Positions 45,961-56,507 of a DNA stretch of 64,000 nt are shown here, piece after piece. Source of the stretch: Siphonodentalium dalli (Eukaryota > Mollusca > Scaphopoda > Gadilida > Siphonodentaliidae); NCBI GenBank assembly GCA_032622095.1, contig CP136063.1, positions 12,319,814-12,383,813 of the forward strand, in the 5' to 3' direction. The position numbers and the translations under genes were made by a program. A model generated the notes under the pieces. The model was not told the origin of the DNA, made no database searches, and saw only the letters and a program-made list of their open reading frames with translations. Positions within the stretch are counted from its first letter, which is position 1, and each line of letters starts with the position of its first letter.

Positions 45961-47825
45961 TATACAGGGGAGTAGCGGGCATATATCACGAAGCGAGTGA
46001 TTTTACTGGGGGTATAGCAAAGCAAATCTACAACTCTATACAGAGGCGTAGCGGGCATATCATATCATGAAGAGAGTGATTTTACTGGGGGTATAGCAAA
46101 GCAGATCTACAACTGTATACAGGGGCGTAGCGGGCATATCATATCATGAAGCGAGTGATTTTACTGGGGGTATAGGAAATCTACATCTGTATACAAAGGC
46201 GTAGCGGGCATATCATATCATGAAGCGAGTGATTTCACTGGGGGTATAGCAAATCTACAACTCTATACAGGGGCGTAGCGGGAATATCATATCATGAAGC
46301 GAGTGATTTACTGGGGGTATAGCAAATCTACAACTGTATACAGGGGCGTAGCGGGCATATCATATCACGGAGCGAGTGATTTTACCGGGGGTACAGCAAA
46401 TATACAACTGTATACAGGGGCGTAGCGGGCATATCATATCATGAAGGGAGTGATTTTACTGGGGTTATAGCAAATCTACAACTCTATACAGGGGCGTTGC
46501 GGGCATATCATATCATGAAGCGAGTGATTTACTGGGTGTATAGCAAATATACAACTCTATACAGGGGCGTAGCGGACATATCATATCATGTAGGGAGTGA
46601 TTTTACTGGGGTTATAGCAAATCTACAACTGTATACAGGGGCGTAGCGGGAATATCATATCATGAAGCGAGTGATTTACTGGGTGTATAGCAAATATACA
46701 ACTCTATACAGGGCGTAGCGGGCATATCATATCATGAAGGGAGTGATTTTACTGGGGTTATAGCAAATCTACAACTGTATACAGGGGCGTAGCGGGCATA
46801 TCATAATATGAAGAGAGTGATTTACTGGGGGTATAGCAAATCTACAACTGTATACAGGGGCGTAGCGGGCATATCATATCATGAAGCGAGTGATTTACTG
46901 GGGGTATAGGAAATCTACAACTGTATACAGAGGCGTAGCGGGCATATCATATCATGAAGCGAGTGATTTCACTGGGGGTATAGCAAATCTACAACTGTAT
47001 ACAGGGGCGTAGCGGGCATATCATATCACGGAGCGAGTGATTTTACCGGGGGTACAGCAAATATACAACTGTATACAGGGGCGTAGCGGGCATATCATAT
47101 CATGAAGGGAGTGATTTTACTGGGGTTATAGCAAATCTACAACTCTATACAGGGGCGTAGCGGACATATCATATCATGAAGCGAGTGATTTTACTGGGGG
47201 TATAGCAAAGCAAATCTACAACTCTATACAGGGGCGTAGCGGGCATATCATATCATGGAGCGAGGGATTTTAATGGGGGTATAGCAAATCTGCAACCCTA
47301 TACAGGGGCGTAGCGGGCATATCATATCATGGAGGGAGTGATTTTACCGGAGTTATAGCAAATCTACAACTGTATACAGGGGCGTAGCGGGCATATCATA
47401 TCATGGAGGGAGTGATTTTACCGGAGTTATAGCAAATCTACAACTCTATACAGGGGCGTAGCGGGCATATCATATCATGGAGCGAGGGATTTTACTGGGG
47501 GTATAGCAAAGCAAATCTACATCTCTTTGCAGGGGCGTAGCGGGCATATCATATCATGGAGCGAGTGATTTTACTGGGGGTATAGCAAATCTACAACTCT
47601 ATACAGGGGCGTAGCGGGCATATCATATCACGAAGCGAGTGATTTTACTGGGGGTATAGCAAATCTACAACTGTATACAGAGGCGTAGCGGGCATATCAT
47701 ATCATGAAGCGAGTGATTTTACTGGGGGTATAGCAAATCTACATCTCTATACAGAGGCGTAGCGGGCATATCATATCATGAAGCGAGTGATTTTACTGGG
47801 GGTATAGCAAATCTACAACTCTATA

Positions 47826-48451
47826 TGCGAGTAAAGGCCGAAAAGTTTTGTGTTCATATGCTTAATATGGCACAGGTTAGCGACTTGCAACTGAGGAAGA
47901 TCCTATTGGTTGTATCTTTCTTTTGACTTTTCAAAAACTTTACCTCTTTGGTCTTCTAAAATTTTAAAGTTTTACCTTTTTCCTTAAATTACAAATTCTT
48001 AGGTATCTTTGATTTTAATTACCCTCTTTCGATCTGTACGTTCTTAATTACTTTTCAAAATATTTCCAGCCGCTCCGTGACTTTGCTCTCCGACTCAAAA
48101 TTTTATGCCAAGAACACGAGGAACACAGTGTCTGCATGTGATTGGGACCCTGACCCTAATATATCCCCTTTCTTTCATATACTTTGCAGACACTCTCCTC
48201 TTGTTCTTGACATCCATTACATTTTTGCTCCGCCAATATTATGTGGGTAAAATGACGAATATGTTTGAGGCGTTTTTTCTTTCTTACTAAAACCTATGTT
48301 GACTAACAAATAGGCCATTTATGGTCTACCTGCCAGTGCTTCACTTTGACTTGTTTTCTGTCATTCTGGTGTGCTAGGTTTGGTGTTGCTTACCCTGGAA
48401 CTCGTGTTACCTGGTCTGACACCCACTTACCTGATTGGTTACACATAAAAA
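47826..48451. other. 626-bp non-satellite spacer inside the array
   Basis: This is the only unique sequence noticed within the first 52.8 kb. It enters after CTACAACTCTATA and leaves before CATATCATATCATG, so about 15 bp of a monomer (the CAGGGGCGTAGCGGG part) is missing. I see no clear target duplication or terminal inverted repeat. The sequence is T-rich. It holds a perfect 10-bp inverted repeat (AGTGTCTGCA near 48128 and TGCAGACACT near 48184) and a 61-codon ORF (48105-48290) with no recognisable domain, which I do not call a gene. It may be an inserted element remnant or host DNA trapped in the array. Confidence 0.85.
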
Positions 48452-51400
48452 CATATCATATCATGAAGAGAGTGATTTACTGGGGTATAGCAAAGCAAAT
48501 CTACAACTCTATACAGGGGCGTAGCGGGCATATCATATCATGAAGGGAGTGATTTTACTGGGGTTATAGCAAATCTACAACTGTATACAGGGGCGTAGCG
48601 GGCATATCATATCATGAAGCGAGTGATTTTACTGGCGGTATAGGAAATCTACAACTGTATACAGGGGCGTAGCGGGGATATCATATCACGAAGCGAGTGA
48701 TTTTACTGGGGTTATAGCAAATATACAACTCTATACAGGGCGTAGCGGGCATATCATATCATGAAGGGAGTGATTTTACTGGGGTTATAGCAAATCTACA
48801 ACTGTATACAGGGGCGTAGCGGGCATATCATATCATGAAGCGAGTGATTTTACTGGCGGTATAGGAAATCTACAACTGTATACAGGGGCGTAGCGGGGAT
48901 ATCATATCACGAAGCGAGTGATTTTACTGGCGGTATAGGAAATCTACAACTGTATACAGGGGCGTAGCGGGGATATCATATCACGAAGCAAGTGATTTTA
49001 CTGGCGGTATAGGAAATCTACAACTGTATACAGGGGCGTAGCGGGCATATCATATCATGAAGCGAGTGATTTTACTGGCGGTATAGGAAATCTACAACTC
49101 TATACAGGGGCGTAGCGGGCATATCATATCATGAAGCGAGTGATTTTACCGGAGTTATAGCAAATCTACAACTGTATACAGGGGCGTAGCGGGCATATCA
49201 TATCATGAAGCGAGTGATTTTACCGGAGTTATAGGAAATCTACAACTCTATACAGGGGCGTAGCGGGCATATCATATCATGAAGCGAGTGATTTTACTGG
49301 GGGTATAGCAAAGCAAATATACAACTGTATACAGGGGCGTAGCGGGCATATCATATCATGGAGCGAGTGATTTTACTGGGGGTATAGCAAAGCAGATCTA
49401 CAACTCTATACAGGGGCGTAGCGGGGATATCATATCACGAAGCGAGTGATTTTACTGGGGGTATAGCAAAGCAAATATACAACTGTATACAGGGGCGTAG
49501 CGGGCATATCATATCATGGAGCGAGTGATTTTACTGGGGGTACAGCAAAGCAAATCTGCAACTCTTTGCAGGGGCGTAGCGGGCATATATCATGGAGCGA
49601 GTGGTTATACTGGGGTATAGCAAAGCAAATCTACATCTCTATACAGAGGCGTAGCGGGAATATCATATCATGAAGCGAGTGATTTTACTGGCGTTATAGG
49701 AAATCTACAACTGTATACAGAGGCGTAGCGGGCATATCATATCATGAAGCGAGTGATTTTACTGGGGGTACGGCAAAGCAAATCTAAAACTCTTTGCAGG
49801 GGCGTAGCGGGCATATATCATGGAGCGAGTGATTTTACTGGGGTATAGCAAAGCAAATCTACAACTGTATACAGGGGCGTAGCGGGCATATCATATCATG
49901 AAGAGAGTGATTTACTGGGGGTATAGCAAATCTACAACTCTATACAGGGGCGTAGCGGGCATATCATATCATGAAGCGAGTGATTTACTGGGGGTATAGG
50001 AAAGCAAATCTACAACTGTATACAGGGGCATAGCGGGCATATCATATCATGGAGCGAGTGATTTTACTGGGGGTATAGCAAAGCAAATCTACAACTGTAT
50101 ACAGGGGCGTAGCGGGTATATCATATCATGGAGCGAGTGATTTTACTGGGGGTATAGCAAAGCAAATCTACAACTGTATACAGGGGCGTAGCGGGCATAT
50201 CATATCATGGAGCGAGTGATTTTACTGGGGGTATAGCAAAGCAAATATACAACTGTATACAGGGGCGTAGCGGGCATATCATATCATGGAGCGAGTGATT
50301 TTACTGGGGGTATAGCAAAGCAAATCTACAACTGTATACAGGGGCGTAGCGGGCATATTATATCATGAAGGGAGTGATTTTACTGGGGGTATAGCAAAGC
50401 AAATCTACAACTGTATACAGGGGCGTAGCGGGCATATCATATCATGAAGGGAGTGATTTTACTGGGGGTATAGGAAATCTACAACTGTATACAGGGGCGT
50501 AGCGGGCATATCATATCATGAAGCGAGTTATTTTACTGTGGGTATAGCAAATCTACAACTGTATACAGTGGCGTAGCGGGCATATCATATCATGAAGCGA
50601 GTTATTTTACTGTGGGTATAGCAAATCTACAACTGTATACAGGGGCGTAGCGGGCATATCATATCATGAAGCGAGTGATTTTACTGGGGGTATAGCAAAT
50701 CTACAACTGTATACAGGGGCGTAGCGGGAATATCATATCATGAAGAGAGTGATTTTACTGGGGGTATAGCAAATCTACAACTGTATACAGGGGCGTAGCG
50801 GGCATATCATATCATGAAGCGAGTGATTTCACTGGGGGTATAGCAAATCTACAACTGTATACAGGGGCGTAGCGGGCATATCATATCATGAAGAGAGTGA
50901 TTTTACTGGCGGTATAGCAAATCTACAACTGTATACAGGGGCGTAGCGGGCATATCATATCATGGAGCGAGTGATTTTACTGGGGGTATAGCAAAGCAAA
51001 TCTACAACTCTTTGCAGGGGCGTAGCGGGTATATCATATCATGGAGCGAGTTATTTTACTGGGGTTATAGCAAAGCAAATCTACAACTCTTTGCAGGGGC
51101 GTAGCGGGCATATCATATCATGAAGCGAGTGATTTTACTGGGGGTATAGCAAAGCAAATCTACAACTCTTTGCAGGGGCGTAGCGGGTATATCATATCAT
51201 GGAGCGAGTTATTTTACTGGGGTTATAGCAAAGCAAATCTACAACTCTTTGCAGGGGCGTAGCGGGCATATCATATCATGAAGCGAGTGATTTTACTGGG
51301 GTTATAGCAAAGCAAATCTACAACTCTATACAAGGGCGTAGCGGGCATATCATATCATGAAGCGAGTGATTTTACTGGGGGTATAGCAAATCTACAACTG

Positions 51401-52883
51401 TATACAGGGGCGTAGCGGGCATATCATATCATGAAGCGAGTGATTTTACTGGGGTATAGCAAATCTACAACTCTATACAGGGGCGTAGCGGGCATATCAT
51501 ATCATGGAGCGAGTTATTTTACTGGGGTATAGCAAATCTACAACTGTATTCAGGGGCGTAGCGGGCATATCATATCATGAAGGGAGTGATTTTACTGGGG
51601 GTATAGCAAAGCAAATCTACAACTCTATACAAGGGCGTAGCGGGCATATCATATCATGAAGCGAGTGATTTTACTGGGGGTATAGCAAAGCAAATCTACA
51701 ACTGTATACAGGGGCGTAGCGGGCATATCATATCATGAAGCGAGTGATTTTACTGGGGGTATAGCAAAGCAAATCTACAACTCTATACAGGGGCGTAGCG
51801 GGCATATCATATCATGGAGCGAGTTATTTTACTGGGGTATAGCAAATCTACAACTGTATACAGGGGCGTAGCGGGCATATCATATCATGGAGCGAGTGAT
51901 TTTACTGGGGGTATAGCAAAGCAAATCTACAACTGTATACCGGGGCGTAGCGGGCATATCATATCATGAAGCGAGTGATTTTACTGGGGGTATAGCAAAG
52001 CAAATCTACAACTCTGTACAGGGGCGTAGCGGGCATATCATATCATGGAGCGAGGGATTTTACTGGGGGTATAGCAAATCTACAACCCTATACAGGGGCG
52101 TAGCGGGCATATCATATCATGGAGGGAGTGATTTTATCGGAGTTATAGCAAATCTACAACTGTATACAGGGGCGTAGCGGGCATATCATATCATGGAGGG
52201 AGTGATTTTACCGGAGTTATAGCAAATCTACAACTCTATACAGGGGCGTAGCGGGCATATCATATCATGAAGCGAGGGATTTTACTGGGGGTATAGCAAA
52301 GCAAATCTACAACTGTATACAGGGGCGTAGCGGGCATATCATATCATGGAGCGAGGGATTTTACTGGGGGTATAGGAAAGCAAATCTACAACTCTATACA
52401 GAGGCGTAGCGGGCATATCATATCATGAAGCGAGTGATTTTACTGGGGGTATAGCAAAGCAAATCTACAACTGTATACAGGGGCGTAGCGGGCATATCAT
52501 ATCATGAAGAGAGTGATTTTACTGGGGGTATAGCAAAGCAAATCTACAACTGTATACAGGGGCGTAGCGGGCATATCATATCATGAAGCGAGTGATTTTA
52601 CTGGGGGTATAGCAAAGCAAATCTAAAACTCTATATAGGGGCGTAGCGGGCATATCATATCATGAAGCGAGTGATTTTACTGGGGGTATAGCAAATCTAC
52701 AACTCTATATAGGGGCGTAGCGGGCATATCATATCATGAAGCGAGTGATTTTACTGGGGGTATAGCAAATCTACAGCTCTATACAGGGGCGTAGCGGGCA
52801 TATCATATCATGAAGCGAGTGATTTTACTGGGGGTATAGCAAAGTAGATCTACAACTGTATATATCATATCACGCACCGTGAT
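48452..52883 (+). repeat. Satellite array, second block up to its right edge
   Basis: By estimate about 58 more monomers of the same satellite in the same orientation follow. The first 2 kb repeats the variant order seen at 28.3-30.4 kb. From about 50500 the order is new, with several TTGCAG-class monomers in an alternating two-monomer pattern (50990-51260). The last monomer breaks after CTGTATA and is joined to TATCATATCACGCACCGTGATG, where recognisable satellite fades out near 52883. Confidence 0.95.
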
Positions 52884-54258
52884 GTAAAAGCTTACAGCAA
52901 TCGTATCGATGGCAACACCGAAACTTTAGCCTAACGTTAAAAGCTCAGTGCATTTGTGGTTTTCCCTCAAACTAAAACGAACAGCAGTTTCTCATTAGGA
53001 ATAAGTACATTAGCCCATCACAAGCAACATAATAAAAATAAAAATGAACCAAGAGAGGCGAAATTGATGAATTTGTGAATTTTTCTCTTATAGTTCTCTT
53101 CAAGAATGTGGGAATTTTAAATAATGATCATTCATTGACAAATTATGCTTACAGTTATTTGAAATATTTCACACAAAACTCCAAAATAATTCCCGCTTAG
53201 TGGATAGCACATGTTGTTTTACTCAGCGGCGAAAAATAACTTGTTCATAAAACAAAATGATTATATTGCCAGTTCAGTGCTTGGTGTGAATGTAAATCCC
53301 TATAACTCAGGATTATATCACCCTACGAAACAATGGCAGTTAATTTTTTTCAGTTGTTGCGTGAACCTTTAGACATACATAATTTGTTTAATCTTGAGTT
53401 TTATATCCTGCAACTAAATATAATATGATCACACCCGTATGATCTGATTTCGCTTATTGGATGTGGAGGCCGTCTTGAATAAATATATGTAATCCGAAGG
53501 TTTCGCTTAAAGCTATCTCTGGGTACTAATTTCACCCTCCGGTGACATTGTAAGTGTATGAAGATCAGGTACGGGTGTATTTTCATTGTTATATTACAGA
53601 ACAAGCGTCGCATTAACAAAACTGCAAAAAAATACAATTTTCTCACTTTAATCGGGAGGGTTATATTTTTATCAACAAAAATCTTTGAAGGTAATATCCG
53701 AATTTTTTTTTCTAGCAATTTGACTTTCCAGTTTAATGTAGAAAATTATTATGCTTTAGCACTAGGAATTCATTAGGGAAATGACAAGCTGTGTGCCATC
53801 AGTTTCAGAAATATATTGAAACGAAAGGAAATATTTGGCCAAACAAAAACGCAATTAAATGATTTGTTTTCGAAAATAGTATTAATTTTCCAAAATTGTG
53901 TGGAATAATGTGGTGTGGAATAATATATCTATTACTAAGATTTGAAAGGAAAACAATGCCACCATGACATACACTGTCATTTGATTTTTCAGTTTCTGGT
54001 AACATTAAGATTTATTCAATTAAAAATCATGAAATAAAAAATCAACACTTTCATAAACAACATCCACCCTTACATGGACCGTAATGTAGTCCCCACAACA
54101 GGCAACTGGCGGAAATTTTCTTGGTGGCCGGTTGACCATAACCTAAACAAATCCTGGAGTCTGGACTATATACACAGTGGGTAATATAAAGTTCTTAATG
54201 TATGAATCATCTCGATAAGAAAAACTGTGGCGATATGTGGTTTAACGAAATATGAATA
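52884..54258. other. AT-rich non-coding interval
   Basis: About 1.4 kb flank the array edge. The ORFs here are short (at most 105 codons), overlap each other on opposite strands and show no known motif, so no gene is called. I see no tandem repeat, inverted repeat or RNA gene. This is the first unique sequence right of the array and would be a useful anchor for locating the array on a chromosome. Confidence 0.6.
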
Positions 54259-54354
54259 CAAATTTACAACTCTATACCGGGGCGTCGCGGGCATACCATA
54301 TCATGAAGCGAGTGATTTCACTGGGGGTACAGCAAAGCAAACTGCAACTGTACA
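54259..54354 (+). repeat. Eroded satellite monomer outside the array
   Basis: About 1.3 monomers lie 1.4 kb beyond the array edge. They can be aligned from CAAATTTACAACTCTATAC through CATACCATATCATGAAGCG to GGGGGTACAGCAAAGC. Substitutions relative to the array consensus include GGCGTCGCGGG, CATACCAT and GATTTCACTG. Several of these variants also occur inside the array, so the fragment belongs to the same family. It is either a remnant of a once longer array or a dispersed copy. Confidence 0.88.
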
Positions 54355-54597
54355 CACATGCAATTAACTCATGAAATCTCCTGATGGATCGTGGTCATGT
54401 ACGACTTATTCAATTAGTCGTTTACAGATAATCATATACATAGTTAGGGACATACTCAGACCACGTTCTAGGGTTGGTCAATGCTGGCAGTAAAGACACA
54501 TGTATAACATGTAAGATCTGTCATTATCGTCTGTTGGTCTCAAGCCGAGAGTTCCGGTTCAATTCCCGGCACAAAATTATCGCCTTCTCTGGTTCCG

Positions 54598-54606
54598 GTT
54601 ACTTAG
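54598..54606. repeat. Target-site duplication, left copy
   Basis: GTTACTTAG directly abuts the left end of the 293-bp element and is matched exactly at 54900-54908. The intact neighbouring 225-bp units carry a single GGTTACTTAGATTG or close variant at the same point, which confirms the empty-site sequence. Confidence 0.88.
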
Positions 54607-54899
54607 GCTGAATGGGTCACTCTCACCAAAAAAAAAGTGCTGAAGGGTACACAGGGTTTGAAATGTCGTTCTAAAGGACATTCAGTTTTTGTATCTGTTA
54701 TGATTTCTGCTAGTTTTGTACGTTCCAATGAATATTAAAATGTTCTGAAAACAAACTTCCAATGGGCGCCAGACTCTCAGGGACACAATTTAAGTAATGG
54801 TGTTCGTGCCGATCTCAAACCATGTGTACCCTTCAGCACATGTTCAAACCCTGTGTACCCTTCCGCACTTTTTGTGGTGCTCAGAGTGACCCCTTCAGC
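54607..54899. mobile_element. Non-autonomous inverted-repeat element with 9-bp target duplication
   Basis: The element is 293 bp. It begins GCTGAATGGGTCACTCT and its right end, read in complement, begins GCTGAAGGGGTCACTCT. The imperfect terminal inverted repeats are about 59-61 bp (54607-54665 and 54839-54899). They also share an inner GGGTACACAGGGTTTGAA motif, of which a partial third copy lies just inside the right arm. The element is flanked on both sides by GTTACTTAG (54598-54606 and 54900-54908), a perfect 9-bp duplication, and it interrupts an otherwise regular 225-bp repeat. It has no coding capacity. A 9-bp duplication with long inverted repeats is typical of Mutator-superfamily elements, so I read it as a Mutator-type MITE. 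Confidence 0.87.
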
Positions 54900-54908
54900 G
54901 TTACTTAG
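54900..54908. repeat. Target-site duplication, right copy
   Basis: This is the exact second copy of GTTACTTAG, immediately right of the element. The 225-bp repeat resumes here. Confidence 0.88.
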
Positions 54909-54978
54909 ATTGAATTGATCAGAAACCTAATTTTACAAACATCTTGTCTGTAGTTGGTGAAATACCCCTCATTTGAAC

Positions 54979-55203
54979 GACATATACTCAGACCACGTTC
55001 TGCGGTTGGCCAATGCTGGCAGTAAAGACACATAAGATGTAAGATCTGTCAATATCGTCCGTTGTCTCAAGCCGAGAGTTCCGGTTCACTTTCCGGCACA
55101 AACTTATCGCCGTCTCTGGTTCTGGTTACTTAGATTGAATTGATCAGAAACCTAATTTTACAAACATCTTGTCTGTAGTTGGTGAAATACCCCTCATTTG
55201 AAC
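54979..55203 (+). repeat. 225-bp repeat, unit 2
   Basis: An uninterrupted 225-bp unit beginning GACATATACTCAGACC and ending with CCCCTCATTTGAAC. The B-box-like stretch has changed to GGTTCACTTTCC. It is closely similar to unit 3 and somewhat less so to unit 1. Confidence 0.85.
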
Positions 55204-55427
55204 GACATATACTCAGATCACGTTCTGGGGTTGGCCAATGCTGGCAGTAAAGACACATAAGATGTAAGATATGTCAATATCGTCCGTTGTCTCAAGCCGA
55301 GAGTGCCGGTTCACTTTCCGGCACAAACTTATCGCCGTCTCTGGTTCCGGTTACTTAAATTGAATTGCTCATAAACCTAATTTTACAAACATCATGTTGG
55401 TATTTGGTGAATACCCCTCATTTGAAG
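55204..55427 (+). repeat. 225-bp repeat, unit 3
   Basis: The third unit is 224 bp and begins GACATATACTCAGATC. It is followed by only the first few bases of a possible fourth unit (GACATATA at 55428) before unique sequence begins. Scattered substitutions separate it from unit 2. Confidence 0.85.
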
Positions 55428-55840
55428 GACATATATTCTTTATTGTCCCTTTGTTAGGAGAGAGATGACGTGACTCTAAACCGACCAGTATTGTACACGT
55501 AGGCTGTGTTTTTATCTATCGTTTCGTGAATGGTGCTTTTAATCACAACCACATATTTAGACGCACGTTTATTGCGCACAAAACGATATTCCCTTTGTTC
55601 GATTGATACGAGATCCTTCCTTATCTTCTTCTTCTCTTTAACTATCCATCCATTTAGGGGAAACCATTCTGGTATGTACATTAGGTAGCTTGATGATACA
55701 TCTACAGATCTGCCTATCAGCCAAACGGACAGCGATCGGTATATTGAACGGTGTAGGTAGATGTTAGCATTATATGGTTGATTCGCTGCCACGGACGTTG
55801 AACATCGATCGACCAAAAATGAACTGCAGCTTGTCCATAA

Positions 55841-55903
55841 AAACAGCGGATATATAGCATTATAGGGCTATCTGACGTCACGAGATAAACAGCGGATGTA
55901 TAG
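55841..55903 (+). repeat. Short direct repeat with TATA-like motifs upstream of the zinc-finger ORF
   Basis: AAACAGCGGATATATAG at 55841 is repeated as AAACAGCGGATGTATAG at 55887, 46 bp later. The first copy contains a TATA-like ATATATA about 75 bp before the ATG at 55926. The arrangement suggests a duplicated core-promoter segment, but no start site can be shown from sequence. Confidence 0.5.
55873..55880. promoter_or_regulatory. CRE-like palindrome TGACGTCA
   Basis: A perfect consensus cAMP-response element, the binding site of CREB/ATF bZIP factors, lies 46 bp before the ATG of the zinc-finger ORF and between the two halves of a direct repeat. Its position fits a proximal promoter. An 8-bp palindrome can occur by chance, so function is only inferred. 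Confidence 0.5.
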
Positions 55904-55925
55904 GACTACCTGACTATTCCACATA

Positions 55926-56507
55926 ATGGGAGATGCTAGCCTAAATGATCATGAGACCGCCAACACAGGGAATAAACGACATGATTGTGACGTATGCGGG
56001 AAATTGTTCACCACTTCAAGCAGCTTGGTGAGACATAAGAGAATCCAAACCGGAGATAAACCTTATTGTTGTGATATATGCGGGAAATCATTTAATGATT
56101 CCGGCGACTTGGTGAAACATAAGAGAATCCACGCCGGAGATAAACCTTACCATTGTGATATATGCGGGAAATCATTTAATACATCGAGCTACTTGGTGAG
56201 ACATAAGATAATCCACACCGGAGATAAACCTTATCGTTGTGATATATGCGGGAAATCATTTAGTGATTCCGGCGACTTGGTGGCACATATGAGAATCCAC
56301 ACCGGAGATAAACCTTATCGTTGTGATATATGCGGGAAATCATTTAATCAATCGAGCAGCTTGGTGAGACATAAGAGAATCCACACCGGAGATAAACCTC
56401 ACCATTGTGATATATGCGGGAAATCGTTTAATACATCGAGCTACTTGGCGAATCATATAAAGAGAATCCACACCGGAGATAAACCTCATAATTGTGATAT
56501 GACATAA
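55926..56507 (+). CDS. C2H2 zinc-finger protein, six fingers, probably C-terminally truncated
   Basis: The product is 193 residues from an ATG in a plausible promoter setting. After about 18 residues come tandem C2H2 fingers with TGDKP-type linkers. Zinc ligands are C21/C24/H37 with Q41 in place of the last His (finger 1, degenerate), C49/C52/H65/H69, C77/C80/H93/H97, C105/C108/H121/H125, C133/C136/H149/H153, and C161/C164/H177/H182 (finger 6, with four residues between the histidines instead of three). The reading ends as a seventh finger begins (C190), so the 3' part looks lost. Helix positions -1, 2, 3 and 6 read T-S-S-R, D-G-D-K, T-S-Y-R, D-G-D-A, Q-S-S-R and T-S-Y-N. Near-identical 84-bp units point to recent duplication of fingers. 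Such proteins normally bind DNA in the nucleus. No KRAB, BTB or other effector domain is present. It could be one exon of a longer gene or a truncated paralogue. Confidence 0.8.
   Translation: MGDASLNDHETANTGNKRHDCDVCGKLFTTSSSLVRHKRIQTGDKPYCCDICGKSFNDSGDLVKHKRIHAGDKPYHCDICGKSFNTSSYLVRHKIIHTGDKPYRCDICGKSFSDSGDLVAHMRIHTGDKPYRCDICGKSFNQSSSLVRHKRIHTGDKPHHCDICGKSFNTSSYLANHIKRIHTGDKPHNCDMT

Larger units (their letters stand above)
1..47825 (+). repeat. Giant satellite array, 74-79 bp monomer (main block)
   Basis: A head-to-tail array runs from the window edge to 47825, by estimate about 630 monomers. A monomer starts with GGCATATCATATCA, continues through a GAAGCGAGTGATTTTACTG segment, a GGGGGTATAGCAAATCTAC segment and CAACTSTATACAGRGGCGTAGC. 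Length classes come mainly from one or two copies of AGCAA (74 versus 79 bp) and from single-base differences in the T and G runs. Recurrent variants include TATCACG versus TATCATG, TTGCAG for ATACAG, CCGGAGTTATAG for CTGGGGGTATAG, and GCGTTGCGGG for GCGTAGCGGG. One counted monomer has 19 G and 14 C (about 45% GC), richer than the AT-rich flanks. All G runs lie on the plus strand except in two inverted blocks. No gene is inside; short ORFs here are chance readings of the repeat. The left end is outside the window. Confidence 0.97.
54449..54978 (+). repeat. 225-bp repeat, unit 1 (split by an insertion)
   Basis: This is the first of three tandem units starting GACATACTCAGACCACGTTC. Without the inserted element and one target-duplication copy it is about 228 bp, the same as its neighbours. 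It has a T-arm-like stretch, CCGGTTCAATTCCCGG (near 54553), with a Pol III B-box-like core GGTTCAATTCC. Upstream is TTGGTCAATGCTGG, which loosely resembles an A box, but the spacing is longer than in a normal tRNA. A tRNA-derived SINE is possible but unproven. This unit keeps the best T-arm. Confidence 0.8.

Noticed and set aside
48105-48290. 61-codon ORF in the spacer, hydrophobic in the middle
   Set aside because: It is short, T-rich DNA gives hydrophobic codons by default, and there is no family resemblance.
48346-48543. 65-codon ORF crossing from the spacer into the satellite
   Set aside because: It runs across the spacer-satellite junction and half of it is satellite reading. No motif is present.
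1-52883. CRISPR-like array
   Set aside because: Monomers abut with no unique spacers, the variation is spread over the whole unit, and the context is eukaryotic.
1-52883. CENP-B box in the monomer
   Set aside because: The monomer has CGGG in GTAGCGGGC but lacks TTCG and the A at the required spacing, so the consensus is not met.
1-52883. G-quadruplex in each monomer
   Set aside because: Only two G runs (GGGG and GGG) lie close together; the third is more than 25 bp away, so a canonical four-run motif is not formed.
53401-54005. Overlapping ORFs of 66-105 codons on both strands
   Set aside because: They overlap each other and show no motif; consistent with chance in AT-rich DNA.
54550-54575. 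A true tRNA gene at the T-arm-like sequence
   Set aside because: There is no acceptor stem or anticodon arm at the right spacing, and the A-box-like motif is too far away. Only a tRNA-derived repeat is plausible.
55454-55816. 120-codon minus-strand ORF facing away from the zinc-finger gene
   Set aside because: No recognised domain, no clear promoter, and composition typical of random sequence. It could be a species-specific gene, but nothing supports it.
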